A stretch of 64,000 bases of DNA from Pelecanus crispus (lineage: Eukaryota > Chordata > Aves > Pelecaniformes > Pelecanidae). Position numbers and translations under genes: made by a program. Shown one piece after another: positions 9,653-20,962 of this stretch (positions within the stretch are counted from its first letter, which is position 1; the number at the start of each line of letters is the position of its first letter). The notes under the pieces are model-generated. The model made no database searches. It was given only the letters and a program-made list of their open reading frames with translations, and was not told the origin of the DNA. The DNA is taken from positions 103,226,765 to 103,290,764 of the forward strand of contig NC_134644.1 of assembly GCF_030463565.1 (NCBI RefSeq), written 5' to 3'.

Positions 9653-12600
9653 TGCCCCTCAAGGGAGCTGGGGAGGCTCTTCCAGGCCCTGCGCGGGGAG
9701 TTCTGTGTGGTCCTCGCGCATCCGCTCGTGCGGTGTCAACCAGGAGAAAGCTGAGGTGGGGCACGTACCTCAAGTACACCTCAGCCGAGCGCTTCGGGCG
9801 GAAGGCGTGCCGAGGCAGGAAAGGCGCAAGGCACGCGGTAAGAAGCGGCTGCCATGGCAGCTCGGCAAGGCGGCACAACCGGGAGCTTCCCTGCAAGGCA
9901 GGCGAGCGAGGGAACGAGCACACGGGCAGGTGAAAGGCTGGAGCGGTCTGGGGTGCTACCATAAGCACATCGCAGGATGCGTGGAGCTTGGAAATACCAC
10001 GGGGGAAGGTGGAGATGGGTATCTTCCTGAAGAGAAGAAAGTTCTGGAGAGTAACAGTTGAAAGCCAGGAAGATGAGGGAGGGGAAGGAGAGGAGGGCAT
10101 GATGTGAGGGCTCACAGCTCACGCCGCTACCGTCGCAGATTGCGTCACCTGAAAAGACGCCGAAACGAGAGCAGCGTGGAAGGGCCAGCTGCAGATTCCG
10201 ACCCCGCCGCTCCCTGTTGAACCCAAGCAGCACAGTGGCAGGAGCAGCAGGGCAGGGCTCTGCCGCTGCACAGAAGCAAAGTCAGGGCTATAGCCTGTCA
10301 CCTCTGGCAGGCCTCATGCTAGCCCGGCAGGCAGCAGGGAAAAACAGGGTTAAAACCAGATGGTATCAGATAGGGGAATCCTTACCCTTGGAAGAAAGAA
10401 ATTTTGCGTGCATTTTATGCATTTACACATCTGTAATATTTCATTAATAATTTCAATCACTTCCATTTTGCAATGAATAAGCGTTTGTGAAAGTGGAATT
10501 CTGTGAAATTCTGATAGCATCCTCTGGCAGTAGTTAAAACATTTTCTAGTGTACTCTAATTTGCTCTGTACTTACGAAAAGTTATTTGCATTTTAGAGCA
10601 GAAGAAAAAGGAAAAAGAAATTCAAGCAAAAAAAGGTTCAGGTTTTAAAGCTTTTCTTCATAAGAAAGCGTGCCACATTGCTGCATGACTAGTAGGACTT
10701 CACTGAAAGAAGAAATAACTAGATTAAATTTTGTTTTGGACAAATACAGTATTCAGTCTTTTTTCTTACATAGAATGAAGTTACATGCATTTGCTATCAC
10801 CTGCAGATGCCTATTCTTTCACACAAACCACTGCATGACTAACGTGACCTGGGCAAAAGAACATACTCAAAAGCTTCATCCACCCCATAACTTGAAATTA
10901 GAGACTAACATTAAGGAAAGCATTAACAAGCCTTCCCTTGAATCTTCATGTTATGATGAATGTACGTAATTTCTCTGGCAGATTTCCCCAGTGTTTCACT
11001 TGTATTCTTAAAAACATTCATATTAATGGTTCAGTTTACATCCACTAGACCTCATTATGCCTTTTTCCACCCTCTGTAAGAAATTTGTCATGTATGTAGG
11101 TAGGTATCTGAAGTGCTGGATCACTTCTTGTCTGTTTCCTGGATAAATAAAAGTTGCCAGAGCTACTTCCGTCTAATTTAGACAGACACGTTCTCCAGAC
11201 TTCTGGAGCCCCTTTTCTGAATCTTTTTTGGTCTTTCCATGTTGTTCTTCAAGCACAGAAAATGGAACTGGAGTCAATATCCCTGTCCTCCTCAAGGGAA
11301 ACAAAACAAAACAAAACAACCAATAACCAAGCCAGCCCCTCCCCACCCCCCCCCAACACTCTAAACCCAAAGAAAAACCCCTTAAAACCCTGTCATTTCA
11401 TACTCCCAGTTGTCAGGTAAACAAACACTGTTCTGCTACACACACTGCCACAAAGAACGTACAACAAAGCGTGCCTAAACATATACGGACTCAGTCTTAC
11501 TCACAATTATGATTTGTATCCTTTTCCTTATTGTAAACCTTGTTTATAAAAAAACCCCCTTAAATTAAAAAAAAAAATCCAGAGGAAACCAAACATTTTT
11601 TGTTTCATTTTTAATTTGGCTTCACGCTGAAAATTCAATTTACAAGCCATTCATAAGGAAAATGTCCAGTTGGGCAGAATGAGCCATGATTGTATACTGC
11701 ACATCAACACTTGTAGTGTATCATTTAGTTCCCTTTTAGTAAATCATCATACGACTTCTATAGCATAGTTTAAGCATCTACATCATTTGGCTCAGTTCAT
11801 CACACGCTATAGTCCATTTCAACCTATCAGACAACTAACAAGAAAAGAATGCTCAAATTGAGGTATTTCCTTTAAGAATTGACTGATCACTGGTATTCAG
11901 AGGTAATGTTAAATCATATAGTTCTAAACATTGAAAAATGTACAAAACCAAGTTCATTTTTAAAAAATATTATCCTTAGTCTTCCATGCATGTTAATAAA
12001 AAATATAAAAATCAAATTTGTAGCACTGAAGCTATACTTTTTGTTCTGCAAAAGTATTTCCACAATTGGAACCACAAGCTACAGTCATCTTTACTACACT
12101 ACTTGTTTTTGCCTTTCAGTTATGAAGTACAGTCAGTTCAGTGCAAAGGTCATAGTCTATGTACACATACCACAGGAGCCATAGGAGGGAAATTTACAGC
12201 AGAAAATATGCGTTCAGATTATTATTATTATCCAGTAGCACTATATACTGTTACAGATTTACACTGCATATCCAAGGGCTATTATAACAAAAAACTTGCA
12301 GCCAATATGCGTCTTTAAACACACCAGGTCTGCTTGTGCAGCCTTGAAGTCAACAGAAGTTGTACCGCTGATGGAACAAGCACGCAACACCTTGCAAGTG
12401 AGTTCCTACAGAACACTTTCCTGCTCTTGTCAGCACAGGTTTTCAACCAAAAGCATCCTCTTCATGGCAGTGCCTAACTTGGATTCAGTAGCGGTAAGAG
12501 AAAACTCCAAAATTTGGTCATTTAAAAGGTTAACTTTTTTGCTTTTGCATTTAAATTCTCAAGTGAGTTCAAAAACATAGCAATATTTTTTCCAAAATAT

Positions 12601-13284
12601 ATAAATGATATCCTCAATGCAAGTTTAACAATAATTCAAGAGATCAAAAACATTTTTTTCTGAATTGTTTCTCAGCTTGTTGATAACTCAATATTATTCT
12701 TCCAAAAAGATGAACTAGTACCTGCGATCATATTAGAAATATCTTGCACACCTGGAGAGATGCTGGGAATTAGAAAAAGGTTTAGAAAGTGGTCCCATTG
12801 AACAGATGCCAAATACTTTCAGCACAATGCTGCAACACTGAAGTTGTACAGTACATAATACAAGGTTAGCAGATGCTTAGTCTTGGTCCTCCTCCAGGAA
12901 ACAAAATCTATCACTTTTAAAGAAATTCACTTCTGACTTCTAACATTACTGTTTTACATAGAGCTCTTAATACCCTTAGAGCAATTGGAGAAAGCAATAT
13001 AAACAAATCACCAAGCACAAACAACCATATAGACAAGCAGCTGCAACACTTTCGCTTTTTGTCTAAGTATATACAGTTGCTAAGGAGAGATGTTTAACTT
13101 CAGGAATTCTAATCCACATATTTAAAAATGCAATTTCATTTTGAGATGTTTACTTAAAAACTGCTTTTGTAGTCTGGAAAGTACAGCATTGGCTAACCTA
13201 AACCTCCCTTCTGAAATATAAGAAATATTTTGCTTGAACTTCATTATAAAAGAAAACGTAGGGCAAAAATATATACTTAGGGCA
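9653..13284. other. Intergenic sequence
   Basis: GC stays moderately high to about 10.3 kb and then drops to AT-rich unique sequence. A (CAAAA)n tract lies at 11299-11320, followed by a C-rich run, and an (ATT)n tract lies near 12220-12235. Open frames on both strands in 9.6-10.3 kb are GC-driven and overlap each other. I see no gene that I can name. Confidence 0.7.
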
Positions 13285-13692
13285 TACAAGATCTTTAAAA
13301 GTTTATTTCTTTAGTACTTAAAATACAAAATTGTCTTCATGCTGGATAGTGAATAAAAGATGTGTATTTGGGTTTTCCCCACAAACATTCATAGACTTAG
13401 AAATAACCTATTGCCAGATGAATTTCATTTCCAGTACCATGGTAGGATGAAAAGTGTCTGAGCTTCAGCTTTCTTCAGTATCCATGAGGAGACTTTGTTT
13501 GCTATCGCATTTCTAGATGCTGCATTCGCAACTTGGAAGGAAACAGGCACACGCCGAAAGTGACAGTGGGCCAGAAGTTAATCCAATTTAAGGTTTCATC
13601 GTACTGTATTTCTAAATTTAATTTCTTATTGTTCATAGGGACAAGGAGAATCTCAGAAGGTCTTTCAGACCTGCTGTCACCTGGACACACCT
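13285..13692 (-). other. Possible unassigned terminal exon
   Basis: On the minus strand a good-looking acceptor (CTTTTTCTTTTCCCAC, then CCGTTGCAG) precedes an open frame from 13692 to a stop at 13502-13504. The frame includes NLEIQYDETLNWINFWP and FGVCLFPSKLR. A candidate AATAAA follows at 13307-13302. Together these look like a small last exon, but I recognise no protein family and found no upstream partner exon. It lies in the interval that holds SLC6A3 in human, yet does not resemble that transporter. It could be a chance arrangement or part of a lncRNA. Confidence 0.2.
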
Positions 13693-13898
13693 GCAACGGT
13701 TGAAATGTGGGAAAAGAAAAAGCAATCTTTTACTTAACGGCAGGCACAAGCTGCAGCAGTACACGGGCCCTTAGTTTTGGGTGGCATTACCAGAACATGA
13801 CCTCAACATTCACCTGCCACTTACGGCTCAGGGAGAAAAGTCCATGAACGTCACTTAAGCTTAAGAGGCAGCGAGGTCTCCCTCAGGCTGCAGCAAGC

Positions 13899-14138
13899 CT
13901 ACAAAGAACAGACAGCACAAGCAATAGCTAGGGCTACAAAAACTGAAGTCACCAGCCCGAGGCAGAAAAGATCCTTCTTTACTGTGGGAAAAGGCCGGCT
14001 GCACAGTGAAGGCTTTGCTGCCACGCTAGCCTCGATGGGCTTTTCTACTTGCTGGTTCAGGACCAAAAGTTCAGCCTGATTTTTCTCCAACTGACTCTTT
14101 GGCTCAGAACTGGCACTTTCAAATAACACTCCATTCAT
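13899..14138 (-). other. Unassigned 79-codon ORF with C-terminal hydrophobic segment
   Basis: The minus-strand frame from ATG (14138) to TAG (13899) has mixed, gene-like codon use and higher GC than its flanks. It has a polar, Gln/Glu-rich first two thirds (SQLEKNQAELLVLNQQVEKP). It ends in a basic-flanked hydrophobic stretch, VKKDLFCLGLVTSVFVALAI, followed by six residues and the stop. The layout is that of a tail-anchored membrane protein. A stop codon lies 10 codons upstream in frame. I recognise no family, and chance is quite possible at this length. Confidence 0.22.
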
Positions 14139-17100
14139 AATACCAAAATAATATTTTGATAGTATTATTAAAAATTCAGAAGTAATTATGACTTTTCTCT
14201 CGCTTCTAATATTTTTTGGTCAAAGAACTGAAGCTTAATGCTACATCCACACTACCGTACAGCACCCTTTTTGAGATCCCCATGCTAACCTCAAATAAGC
14301 TGGGATGTTTGCATGGCCCTGTGCAATTTAGCTCAGAATAAAGCAGCATGACAACTACGTTGGTAAAAAAAAAACCCAAGAAATAAGTTAATTAGCAGGA
14401 ATAACTTACTCAGGTGCAATCTGTGCTAAGGTGATTCTACTGTTTGTATTCCCCGAGTCTGATCATTTGAAAACTGCAAATACGTCTTTACCGGTTACAG
14501 ATTGCCTCCTAAAGTTAGCCTGCAGAGGAGTACCCTGCTCTGCCACTTTGCTAAAGAAAAAGGAACAAGCAGCCGCTGCCATCACACAACTAGTAAAATT
14601 ATTTTGCCTAACAAGCTTGCAAGACAATCTAGGCAGAGCGTCAACTGCTGCAAAAAGGTCTCGGCCTATTTCACAGAAACATAACCCCTCCATTCTATAA
14701 GCCTCTTAAATCCTCTGCTCTCTTGGTATCACCCACTCGAGTTTAATCCCATTACGCATGATAAAGCGCATCATACCATCTAGGGAAAAAGAAGCTGTTT
14801 TCTACAAAACAAATCATTCCTCCACTCCTAAGAGACAAAATAATATCTTGAAATAAACCTGAAAGGTTTCCTGGGGAAAGAAACTGTCTTAACCTGATCA
14901 CTATGAGATGCAGGAAATATTCACAGATTTAAGTCCAGGCACATCTAATGGACAATCTCTTTGCTGCTGCATTCTCTCAGTAGTTTTTACTTCAATATTA
15001 TATAATTTACGCACATTTTGATCTTGATCTCAGTGTGTTGGTGACTAACACGTATACCCAGTTCACTGCCTTAGCTATAGCATGGAACAATTGTGTTTGT
15101 TCCTCTGAGGTGGTGCTGGAAGATTTCACCTGTAAGGAGGTCTTACGAGGCTCCTGTCACGGTTTGAATACTTTTTTCCAGTCTTCGTAGGAAAAAGGCA
15201 GGGAGAGCAGATGAAACCTCACCAGCTGCACTGCCAGTGACCTAGAAATTACTTGGATACACGATGCTGCAGTACCTTCACGGAATCATTGTCTGACTAA
15301 GGAATGGTTGGCTTAATTTCTACCTAGCTCGGACTTCAAAATTACCTGAATGACAATCTCGGTCTTCCTGCTCATTTGTGAAACAGATCTTGTGGTTTTG
15401 CTGAACTGATTGATTATTAATAATTAATTATCAATGGCACTGATTACCAATTCTTACTTTCCATTTCGAACTGTTGGACCTACTCTTCCTCCTTTTTTGT
15501 AAAGGATCTAGCCATATTAATTAGGTAATGGAAGTTTTCCAAAGTAGCTAAAGTTCAGATACCTAAAAAGTAACAAACCATCTGAAGCACTTGGCTTACA
15601 GGGAAACTCTGTGCTTCAATATGAGTTTAGGAGCCGAACTTAAATTTTGCTAAAGTAAAACTCTTGGCCAACATATTTGTAATTTCTTAATGCTAGGACA
15701 CTCATGAAAGTGCTGCTAGAAAAAACCAGAGGCTTCACATTAAGCAAAACGCACCATTTCAGAAGGTCTTATAACCACACTCTGATCTGAAGGAAAATTG
15801 ATCTGACTTGTTGAAAGTTTTTATCAGATTTTTTTTTTGCATCCTAGTTCAGTTCCATAATACATGCAAAGCTATGCTTATATATTTTTTCTGAGTTCAC
15901 GGGATCGACAGCATGTGGCGTTCAAAGAACACAAGTTGCAGAACTTTAGTCCTTTTTTTTTTTTTCCTCCAAATGAGAATACCATTTTTGAAGAAGCAGA
16001 GAGCAGAATGTGACCAAAACAGTTAACACAAAAAGCTGTACTTAGCACATGATAATATAACATAGGAAAAATAATGTAATGGCAATACCAAAGATGGCCT
16101 TGTAAAGGAATTCATAAATGAATAAAAATACATCTGCTTTAGAAAATTTATCAAGCTATGCAAATGTTAAAAGTGCAACAATCCCTCTTCCAGAAAAAGA
16201 GTTTACTACCTATTATGGATACAAACATATTCCAACCAGCCCAATGCTTAAACTAGCTAAGAAACCTTTTCAGTTTGCATGAAAATATTAATAAACAGCT
16301 ACGTACAAAACTTGACTGTTTATGTCTGGCAGCTTTGCTGCTAAAGAGGTTGCATCACTTCCTTCCTGCACACGTGTCTCCTTTTCAACCTTTGTGACCT
16401 AAGGATTTGTACCTTCAAAGTGGGATTAGCAAACACACGCAAGCCTGGTTGCTTTTTATCATAGTAAGATTATTCTAGCTACAATAAATGCATTGAAACA
16501 TACAGTCTAATTCATTGGTACAAAATTAAGTGTACGACCTAATTTCTCCATAAGGCTTACAAATTGCCTAGAATGCCTTTTAAATGTGTCTGTTTACAGC
16601 AGCGGACTCCTGTGAAATCTGTAATACTGTGGTAGGGACAGTGGTTTAAACACGCTTTGCATGTCCTAAACATTTGCTTGGTTTTAGTGGGTTTTTTTTT
16701 TATGTTTGAAGAAATAGAAATGAAGCACACACAAAAAAAGACACTTTTTAGATATCTTGGATTTCGTGATTTTCTGTTACTTTAAATACAGTCAAAATAG
16801 AGACTATACTTGTTCAACCATACCAGAATAGCAAAGCTTTGGCTGGGCCTCTCATACAATATATAAAAGTTCAGTCTGATGCAAGAGCTCTACTGTCAAG
16901 GGATGGCAGTATTACATAGAAGCAGTAAAATGCTCATCAGAAATGTCACACGCCTTCACACCCTTGCATTTTTTGTGTAAGGATCATTTATTAAGTTACA
17001 TTGTTGCAAAGAACTGAAGTAATTTCTTCATATGTCTCCCTGTAAATTTAGGGGCTGTTGATATCTCCAGTTAAAATAAAACAATGTGTTTGTAGAATCT

Positions 17101-18319
17101 GTAATATTTTAATTGAAAGCATTTACATGTCCGTGTTTGCTGAAGAGGAAAGGAAGCTTTCACTTCTACCCTGACATTGCAGCAGGCAACTGAAACTTGG
17201 CTGTCACAACCCGGCTGTTCCACAGTTGGGTACCTCTTAAAAAGCTACTTATCTGGAACTACTAAAGCATTTCAGCAGTTGGAGTTTGATAGATCAGTTG
17301 TAATGAACATTGCTGCAGTAATGCAATGTGTTACAGCTCTCGGTCCTCAGTGAAGTCCTGAGTTTACCACCCTACAGTAACATGGCTTTTCTGTCACTAT
17401 GAGGCAGTCTACTATTATAGCCTTATATGCTACAGATGCCAAAATCACCTGAATTATATTCATTAATCACAGCTTTTGTGACATTACACATGATCTAACA
17501 ATGTTTCCATGCAGGCTAATCAGGACTTCACCCTATCATTCATCCTGTTATGTCTCTACCTTGTTCAACAATCTCACAAAAGAGGGAGCATCGCAATTCA
17601 TTACAGAATTTAAGTGTGGTTTTGGTTTGGTTTTTTTGTTTTGTTTTTTTTAAATGGTTGCTTCCACCAAGAGTACTTGCTCACCAAGCAAACAATGCGC
17701 TGGTTACTGGCCTTCTTCAGCAGCAGCTCTGGACCAAACTCGCTGACGCACACGGCTTTCAGTGCCTCTTCACCATGCAATGTGGCATTTGCTTCAGGGC
17801 CCGTCTACCGTAGGCTGCAGCGCCCTTCAACCCACTCTGCACAGCTTAGTTGCACACAAGTGCAGTTATTACCCTCACCACAATGAGAAACTGTCTCCCT
17901 CACCAAAAAAAATTTGAAACCAAACGAACCCTTTGGTTTTCAGAAGACAGATCCCCAAGGTACACACACCATACGTGCAAATTAGGCACACTCATATTTA
18001 GCCAACTTCGATCAGGTTTCTTTGTTCCTTCACAGATGTGTACAGAGTATCTCCTCCTCTGGAGCTTCTCTCACCCCAAAGTTGTCTATGGGATAGTAAG
18101 CTTACCTTTTTCGTCTTTTCAGACATGTGTCTCGGGGAACTCTATCTCATCCCCTGCAATCTGAAATTCTCAAATTCCCAAGCTCACATACAAAGCAAAA
18201 GATAACTATCTTTAGACAGCCAGCTTGAGCCACGTGCCATAAAGAGTCTTATAGAGGAGATGCAATAGGCCCAGACTACAGTTCATGGGCCTTTCCTTAC
18301 ATACCGACTAAAATACATA
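14139..18319. other. Intergenic AT-rich sequence, no gene seen
   Basis: About 4.2 kb of AT-rich sequence. T/G-only tracts occur at 16680-16700 and 17616-17652. Short open frames on both strands lack recognisable similarity. No SLC6A3 exon was recognised. No repeat family was identified with confidence. Confidence 0.7.
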
Positions 18320-18990
18320 CTGTAAAATCACAGAAAGTAGACCTCAGGAGATGATCAACAAAATCCAGTGTCTCTGTCTAAGCTGTCTGTTCTGTTTTCA
18401 AAACCTCCAGTGAAAGAAGGCTCCTCACCCCACCTGGAATAACCCATTCTCCCTAGCTAACTAGATGTATTGCAAGGAAATTTTAGCTAACTAGGTGTAT
18501 TATAAGGAATTTTTCCTAATGTTTAATTTGCCTTTCAAATGAACAGCATGTATCTACCATCAATGGGGAGAAAAGACTGTTCCTATCTTCTCTACAGCAA
18601 CTTTTTCCATATCTGAAGACCGTTATCATATCTTCCCTCAGTCTCCTCCTCTTTGGATTAAAGAATACTTCCGATCTTTTTTGAGTACTTTCTGTCCTCC
18701 AGACTCTTATACAGCTACTCCCTATCTTTCTCAGGTGCTCCAACACAGACAGGTACTTCAGGTAAGGCCTTATCACACCTTGGTAACACACATATACACC
18801 ACACTTCTCACAGGCTACACTGTTGATGCATCCCACTATGATTATCTTTTCTGCAGCAATGAGTTAACAGCCCTCAGTTTGTCATATTCTATTCTATCCC
18901 TGCCCCAAGATGTATTATGCAGTAATACCCACTCCCTCCTGTTCATGCAGCTGACTATTCCTACGCAAGCGTAGTTCCCCACATGCCTTA
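18320..18990 (-). mobile_element. Ancient CR1-like LINE relic
   Basis: Read on the plus strand it has the reverse-complement CR1 3' order: AATCACAGAA, ACCTCAGGAGATGATCA, GGAATTTTTCCTAATGTTTA, ATCATATCTTCCCTCAGTCT and CTTCAGGTAAGGCCTTATCA. It is strongly diverged, with indels, so it is an old insertion in minus orientation. The limits are approximate, and the upper part may extend to about 19080. Confidence 0.7.
18455..18514 (+). repeat. 30-bp tandem duplication
   Basis: Two adjacent 30-bp copies (18455-18484 and 18485-18514), both starting AGCTAACTAG and sharing GTGTAT/ATGTAT, AAGGAA and a T-rich end, with only four or five mismatches. It lies inside the CR1 relic and so arose after that insertion. 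Confidence 0.85.
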
Positions 18991-20105
18991 TTTTTCCACA
19001 CCATTTCTCCTATTTTTCCTGATCAGTTTTAATTCAAATCTTGTCTGCCAGTCTGCTGCAGCCCTGTCAGCCTTGCATGCGTTACCAAGAAAAATAAAAA
19101 AAATAATTATTACCTCTAAATGAGGACCTACCTCCACATACGCCACAGAAAGTATAATGTCTTACTTCCTCCCCCCCCACCCCCCAATTAAAGCCATTTC
19201 AGTTTGGAGACTTGCCACATACAGTTAGGGATTTCTAAGGACACATTCCAATACCCTAATGAGCTTCAAAAACACCTCCTGCTATTTAAAAAATAATAAT
19301 AAAAGCATTTGGTACAAATGTATTTCCTTCTGCTGAAATTCCTCCCTTTCAAATCTAGTTTTAAATTATTCTAACATGTGGAAGATTCAAATCTCAACAG
19401 CAGTTTTCTAATCACAAAACCATCATATTTTAGCGCAGCCCTACAAGATTAGTCACAGAAATGATATGAGAGGTTTTTTTGTTTGTTTGGAAGTAGAGTT
19501 GGCATCAGAGTTATTTTGTGACAGAGTCCTCCTTCCTACTCCTTGAGGCTTTTGTCACATTTCCTAATCAGTGAAGCTGTATCGTTTTGTAATAATTTAA
19601 AATTTTCTCCGAGACCTCCATTGGTAATTAAGGCATCTGGCTTTACAAAAGGAAAGATAAGAAACATCACTAATACAAGTGGTTGAGGGTGGTTTTTTTG
19701 TTTGGGTTTGGTTTTTTTTTTTGTTAAACAGTTCTAAACTATTTTAAGCTTCATATACGTTATATGCAGTATATGTAACGTTGCTATAGAGATTTAACTA
19801 GCATTTCTTCAGGATGTTCTGCAACTTGTTGCTGGCTTGGCCTCTGAAGTAACTGCAGCCTTTTCAAATGTGCTGATACAACAGAGTTTTCATAATGTTT
19901 TCCATGCTAAGTTATCTGTATGTACAGGCTTGCTACAAAAGAAACCTGTGATACCTGATAATCTAGATTAAATAAAATTGTGTAAATGTCTTCCATTTAA
20001 ATGTTGGGTGGACATGATTTGAATTGATTATAAGAGAAAAGCACAAACAGTTTTGTCATGTATTTGCAAACAGTATGTGGCATGTCAGTTTGGAAAAAAA
20101 TCATG
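18991..20105. other. Intergenic sequence downstream of LPCAT1
   Basis: AT-rich. It contains a C-rich run (19169-19186) and a T/G-only tract (19690-19726). No gene was seen. Part of it may belong to a longer LPCAT1 3' UTR if a more distal polyadenylation site is used. Confidence 0.6.
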
Positions 20106-20777
20106 TTTAATTGCATCCGGAAGATTACAGTAGAAAAGTGTTGGGGTGAGGGATAAGGAGCCTTTCCTTTTCATTCTACCATGGAATAGACTGAAAGAGA
20201 AACAATTTTGTCATTCAACAATAAAAAGTAATCCTTAGCAAGTTTTTGCTTACTGTTTCCAAACTGTTCACTGAAACCAAAACAAAGGGCCAAAATGTGC
20301 TTGCCTTGCTCAAGAGAATAATCCCACTGAAATCAACAAGACTGACTATGCAAATATGGACAGCAAAGTTTGGCCCCCCAAAAAATCCCCATAACTAGGG
20401 AAAACACTAATCACCAAAGTGCACTTAACACCATAGTAGCTACAGTTTCTTTATACATGCACAGTTTGTGCGACACTTTGTACATGAAACTAGCCAATGG
20501 AATATAAATAAGTGTGCCGCTTCCTTTTAAATATGAACATTAATAATGAAGCAGATTCACATTTTTGCCTTTCAAAGACCTTTTTGAAAAAATAAAAACA
20601 CCTTCCCCAAAGTAACCTGGAACATGTTAAATATAGCACATATGATTCAAAGAACAGTATTAAGGTAGAAGAACTTTCACACACAAAACTGGTATTTGCT
20701 GTATAGTTGGAGTGACTTATGAAAATTCCAAGAAAAGACAATCCTCTCACCAGGAGAGGAAGGTAACAGTTGTAGTG
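20106..20777 (-). other. LPCAT1: LPCAT1 3' UTR, probable
   Basis: Sequence directly after the LPCAT1 stop codon. The nearest plausible polyadenylation signal on the minus strand is ATTAAA at 20111-20106, giving a UTR of about 0.7 kb. No canonical AATAAA was found closer. The human UTR is longer, so the end is uncertain. It contains the 90-bp inverted-repeat element described separately. Confidence 0.4.
20287..20376. mobile_element. 90-bp element with GGGCCAAA/TTTGGCCC ends
   Basis: A 90-bp segment bounded by perfect 8-bp inverted repeats GGGCCAAA and TTTGGCCC, with CCACTGAAATCAACAAGACT near the middle. The ends and centre resemble a short palindromic repeat I remember as widespread in reptile and bird genomes. 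The interior has decayed and no target duplication is visible. Family assignment is tentative. Confidence 0.5.
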
Positions 20778-20962
20778 TTAATTCAGTTTCTTCTGCAGGG
20801 GCTTGTTTTTATCTTCAGTGTTTTCAGGGCTGAAGTCAGTACAGATCCCATTAGGAGCAGAAAGAGATGAAGTCTCCAAGCCACTCTCAGCTCCCATCTG
20901 ATCAGCATAGAGATAGTCTTCTGCAAAATGTGGGTGCAGTTCAGCAAATCTGTAGAAGTCAT
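20778..20962 (-). CDS. LPCAT1: LPCAT1 exon 14, C terminus
   Basis: 185 coding nt reading DFYRFAELHPHFAEDYLYAD, then a variable tail with TDFSPENTEDKNK, ending PLQKKLN and stop TAA at 20780-20778. KKLN is a di-lysine ER retrieval signal, conservatively different from human KKLD. The acceptor is a T run followed by AG|ATGACTTC. Confidence 0.97.

Noticed and set aside
9604..10233. Open frames of 109-171 codons on both strands
   Set aside because: One begins inside a CR1 tail, and they overlap antisense to each other in GC-raised sequence. No recognisable protein.
15158..15180. CCTGTCACGGTTTGAATAC as the start of an avian retroviral LTR
   Set aside because: Only a short word agrees with what I remember. 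No second LTR, primer binding site or polypurine tract was seen.
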